Assembly: GCA_030625695.1 (NCBI GenBank)
Contig: DAOUQK010000218.1
Location: forward strand, 1 to 6,415
Direction: 5' to 3'
Length of the DNA stretch: 6,415 nt
Source: Paracoccaceae bacterium
GTDB taxonomy: Bacteria > Pseudomonadota > Alphaproteobacteria > Rhodobacterales > Rhodobacteraceae
The notes beneath the pieces were generated by a model. That model saw only the letters and a list, made by a program, of their open reading frames with translations. It was not told the DNA's origin and did not search any database. Below, piece by piece: positions 4,758 to 6,415 of the stretch; the first letter of the stretch is position 1; every line of letters begins with the position of its first letter. The translations under genes and the position numbers were made by a program.

Positions 4758-6415
4758 ATGACAGACACATCCCCCCCCGCCTATCAGGTATTGGCCCGCA
4801 AATACCGACCCGAGACATTCGCCGATCTGATCGGTCAGGAAGCTATGGTGCGCACCCTGCGCAACGCCTTTGCCGCTGACAGGATTGCCCAGGCGTTCAT
4901 CATGACCGGCATTCGTGGCACCGGCAAAACCACCACAGCGCGGATCATTGCCAAGGGGTTGAATTGCGTCGGCCTGGACGGATCGGGGGGGCCAACTACC
5001 GAACCCTGCGGGCAATGCGAACCGTGCCTGAGGATCAGTGAGGGGCGGTTCATCGACGTTCTGGAAATTGATGCGGCGTCATCCACTGGTGTTGATTCAA
5101 TGCGTGAAATCAACCGGATGGCTGAGGGGCGGCCATCGACGGGGCGCTACAAGATATTCATCATCGACGAAGTGCACATGCTGAGTACGTCGGCCTTTAA
5201 CGCGATGTTGAAGACGCTGGAAGAACCAAGGGAGCACACAAAGTTCATTCTGGCCACCACCGAAATCCGTAAAGTTCCGGTAACTGTCCTGTCGCGCTGT
5301 CAGCGCTTTGACCTGCGCCGGATCGAACCCGAGGATATGCTGGCCATGCTGGCCCGGATTGCCAGGCTTGAAGGTGCTGAGATTGCCGGTGATGCCCTGG
5401 CTTTGATTACCCGCGCCGCCGAAGGCTCGGCCCGGGACGCGCAATCTCTGCTGGATCAGGCGATCAGCCACGGAGCCGGGGAAACCAGTGCTGAACAAGT
5501 GCGCGCGATGCTGGGGCTGGCCGACCGGGGCCGGGTTCTGGACCTGATGGATATGATCCTGCGCGGCGATGCGGCAGCGGCCCTGAACGAGCTTGGCGCG
5601 CAATACGCAGCCGGTGCCGACCCTTTGGCGGTGCTGCGCGATCTGGCCGAAATCACCCATTGGGTGTCGGTGGTCAAGATCACCCCGGATGCGGCGGATG
5701 ACCCGACCATATCACCGGATGAACGCACCCGTGGTAGCGAAATGGCTGCGGCATTGCCGATCCGGGTTCTGACCCGGATGTGGCAGATGTTGCTGAAGGC
5801 GCTGGAGGAAGTATCGGCAGCACCCAACGCCATGATGGCCGCCGAAATGGCGGTGATCCGACTGACCCATGTGGCCGACCTGCCCAGCCCCGAAGAATTG
5901 ATCCGTAAGTTGCAATCTACACCCCCTCCGGGTGGCTCCCCGGGCGGGGGGGGGAGACCCGTGCAAAGTACACAAAGCACGGGCGCGCCTGCGGCGGGCG
6001 GAGGAGGGGCCTCGGCTTACGCCTCGGCCCCGGATGGACGCAATGGAGGTGGGCCAACTGCGGCGTTGGCGGTTGCCGTGAACGCAGGGTTGGACCGGTT
6101 TCCCAGCTTTGATCATGTGGTCGAACTGATCCGCACCAACCGCGATGTAAAATTGTTGGTAGAGGTTGAATCCGGCGTGCAACTTGTCAGCTATCAACCA
6201 GGCAGGATTGAGTTTTGCCCCAGTGATTTGGCACCAAAAGACTTGGCTCAGCGGCTTGGAACGAGGTTGCAAAGCTGGACCGGAAACCGCTGGGCCGTCA
6301 GTGTCGTCGCCGAAGGCGGTGCCGCGACGATTGCGCAAGTCCGGGATGCCGCCGAAAATGGGCTTAAAGCACAGGCTTTGGATCATCCGATGGTCAGGGC
6401 TGTTCTGGCGCAGTT
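4758..6415 (+). CDS. dnaX: DNA polymerase III subunits gamma and tau (partial, 3' end beyond the window)
   Basis: DnaX is the ATPase motor of the clamp loader that places the beta clamp on DNA, and as tau it links clamp loader, polymerase cores and helicase. The frame is open for 552 codons to the window edge. The N-terminus reads YQVLARKYRPETFADLIGQE, typical of the family. Walker A is GIRGTGKT (51-58). A zinc module uses Cys70, Cys84, Cys87 and Cys90. Walker B is FIIDEVHML (134-142), sensor 1 is FILATTE (163-169), the SRC motif is SRCQRFD (179-185), and sensor 2 lies in GSARDAQSLLDQ (223-234). A Gly/Pro/Ala-rich linker at about 386-434 separates the clamp-loader core from the tau-specific region (from about 445), which is of the alphaproteobacterial type. 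The linker contains a G9 tract with a hairpin, described separately. A C8 run covers codons 5-7. Few residues should be missing at the C-terminus. Confidence 0.97.
   Translation, partial: MTDTSPPAYQVLARKYRPETFADLIGQEAMVRTLRNAFAADRIAQAFIMTGIRGTGKTTTARIIAKGLNCVGLDGSGGPTTEPCGQCEPCLRISEGRFIDVLEIDAASSTGVDSMREINRMAEGRPSTGRYKIFIIDEVHMLSTSAFNAMLKTLEEPREHTKFILATTEIRKVPVTVLSRCQRFDLRRIEPEDMLAMLARIARLEGAEIAGDALALITRAAEGSARDAQSLLDQAISHGAGETSAEQVRAMLGLADRGRVLDLMDMILRGDAAAALNELGAQYAAGADPLAVLRDLAEITHWVSVVKITPDAADDPTISPDERTRGSEMAAALPIRVLTRMWQMLLKALEEVSAAPNAMMAAEMAVIRLTHVADLPSPEELIRKLQSTPPPGGSPGGGGRPVQSTQSTGAPAAGGGGASAYASAPDGRNGGGPTAALAVAVNAGLDRFPSFDHVVELIRTNRDVKLLVEVESGVQLVSYQPGRIEFCPSDLAPKDLAQRLGTRLQSWTGNRWAVSVVAEGGAATIAQVRDAAENGLKAQALDHPMVRAVLAQ
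5928..5943 (+). repeat. Hairpin just upstream of the G9 tract in dnaX
   Basis: CCGGG (5928-5932) pairs with CCCGG (5939-5943) around a 6-nt loop, ending 2 nt before the run of nine G. In RNA it could affect pausing or slippage at the run, or compete with pairing of the nearby C-runs to the G-run. It may equally be a by-product of GC-rich linker codons. Confidence 0.4.
5946..5983 (+). promoter_or_regulatory. Candidate frameshift/slippage site in dnaX: G9 run plus hairpin
   Basis: Nine G (5946-5954) form exactly three in-frame GGG codons (residues 397-399). After three bases, CCCGTGC (5958-5964) pairs perfectly with GCACGGG (5977-5983) around a 12-nt A-rich loop. A -1 shift at the run would end at the TGA 6110-6112 and give about 451 residues. 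A +1 shift would end at the TGA 6079-6081 and give about 440. Either product keeps the whole clamp-loader core and loses the tau C-terminal domain, like E. coli gamma (431 residues), which arises by -1 frameshifting at a slippery run followed by a hairpin. Thermus dnaX uses transcriptional slippage on a homopolymer. Function here is inferred. Confidence 0.5.
6006..6031 (+). repeat. Hairpin and 8-bp direct repeat in the dnaX linker
   Basis: GGGGCC (6006-6011) pairs with GGCCCC (6026-6031), and inside it GGC (6014-6016) pairs with GCC (6021-6023) around TTAC. GCCTCGGC occurs twice (6009-6016 and 6021-6028) and encodes the repeated Ala-Ser-Ala of ASAYASA. It starts 52 nt after the G9 run, too far to be the primary stimulator of a frameshift there. 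Confidence 0.4.

Noticed and set aside
5097..6386. Three long minus-strand open frames opposite dnaX
   Set aside because: They are antisense to a gene with complete Walker, zinc and SRC motifs; open frames opposite GC-rich genes are expected.
1..6415. tRNA, rRNA, riboswitch or CRISPR array
   Set aside because: No cloverleaf, conserved rRNA stretch, known aptamer pattern or regularly spaced repeats were seen by eye; no covariance search could be run.

Overview
The window looks like chromosomal DNA of an alphaproteobacterium, most likely of the Rhodobacterales/Roseobacter group. This rests on the family resemblance of the aspartate-semialdehyde dehydrogenase and the DnaX protein and on GC-rich codon use; no database search was run. 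Two housekeeping blocks flank a lower-GC, insertion-sequence-scarred middle.

Left block (1-2362, minus strand): a major facilitator superfamily (MFS) transporter (start re-assigned to a GTG at 2362) lies upstream of asd, the lysine/threonine/methionine pathway enzyme (start re-assigned to the ATG at 1104). The gap between them is 85 bp, so co-transcription is possible.

Middle (2363-4195): about 400 bp of insertion-sequence (IS) debris, including an IS3-like end and the frameshifted C-terminal end of an IS110-type transposase, precedes a plus-strand gene. That gene encodes a 308-aa ABC-exporter transmembrane domain with no ATPase domain. After it come further IS-like ends, one IS5-like and one IS3-like, and then a perfect 38-bp palindrome placed between convergent genes.

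Right block (4196-6415): a small cysteine phosphatase of the tyrosine/dual-specificity type (minus) is divergent from dnaX (plus). dnaX encodes the clamp-loader tau subunit and is open to the window edge at 552 codons. The most interesting signal is inside dnaX. A run of nine G residues sits in the linker between the clamp-loader core and the tau-specific C-terminal domain, and a perfect 7-bp-stem hairpin starts 3 nt after it. Slippage in either direction would give a 440-451 residue protein of about the size of E. coli gamma, so this is a candidate programmed gamma/tau switch.

No tRNA, rRNA or CRISPR array was recognised.
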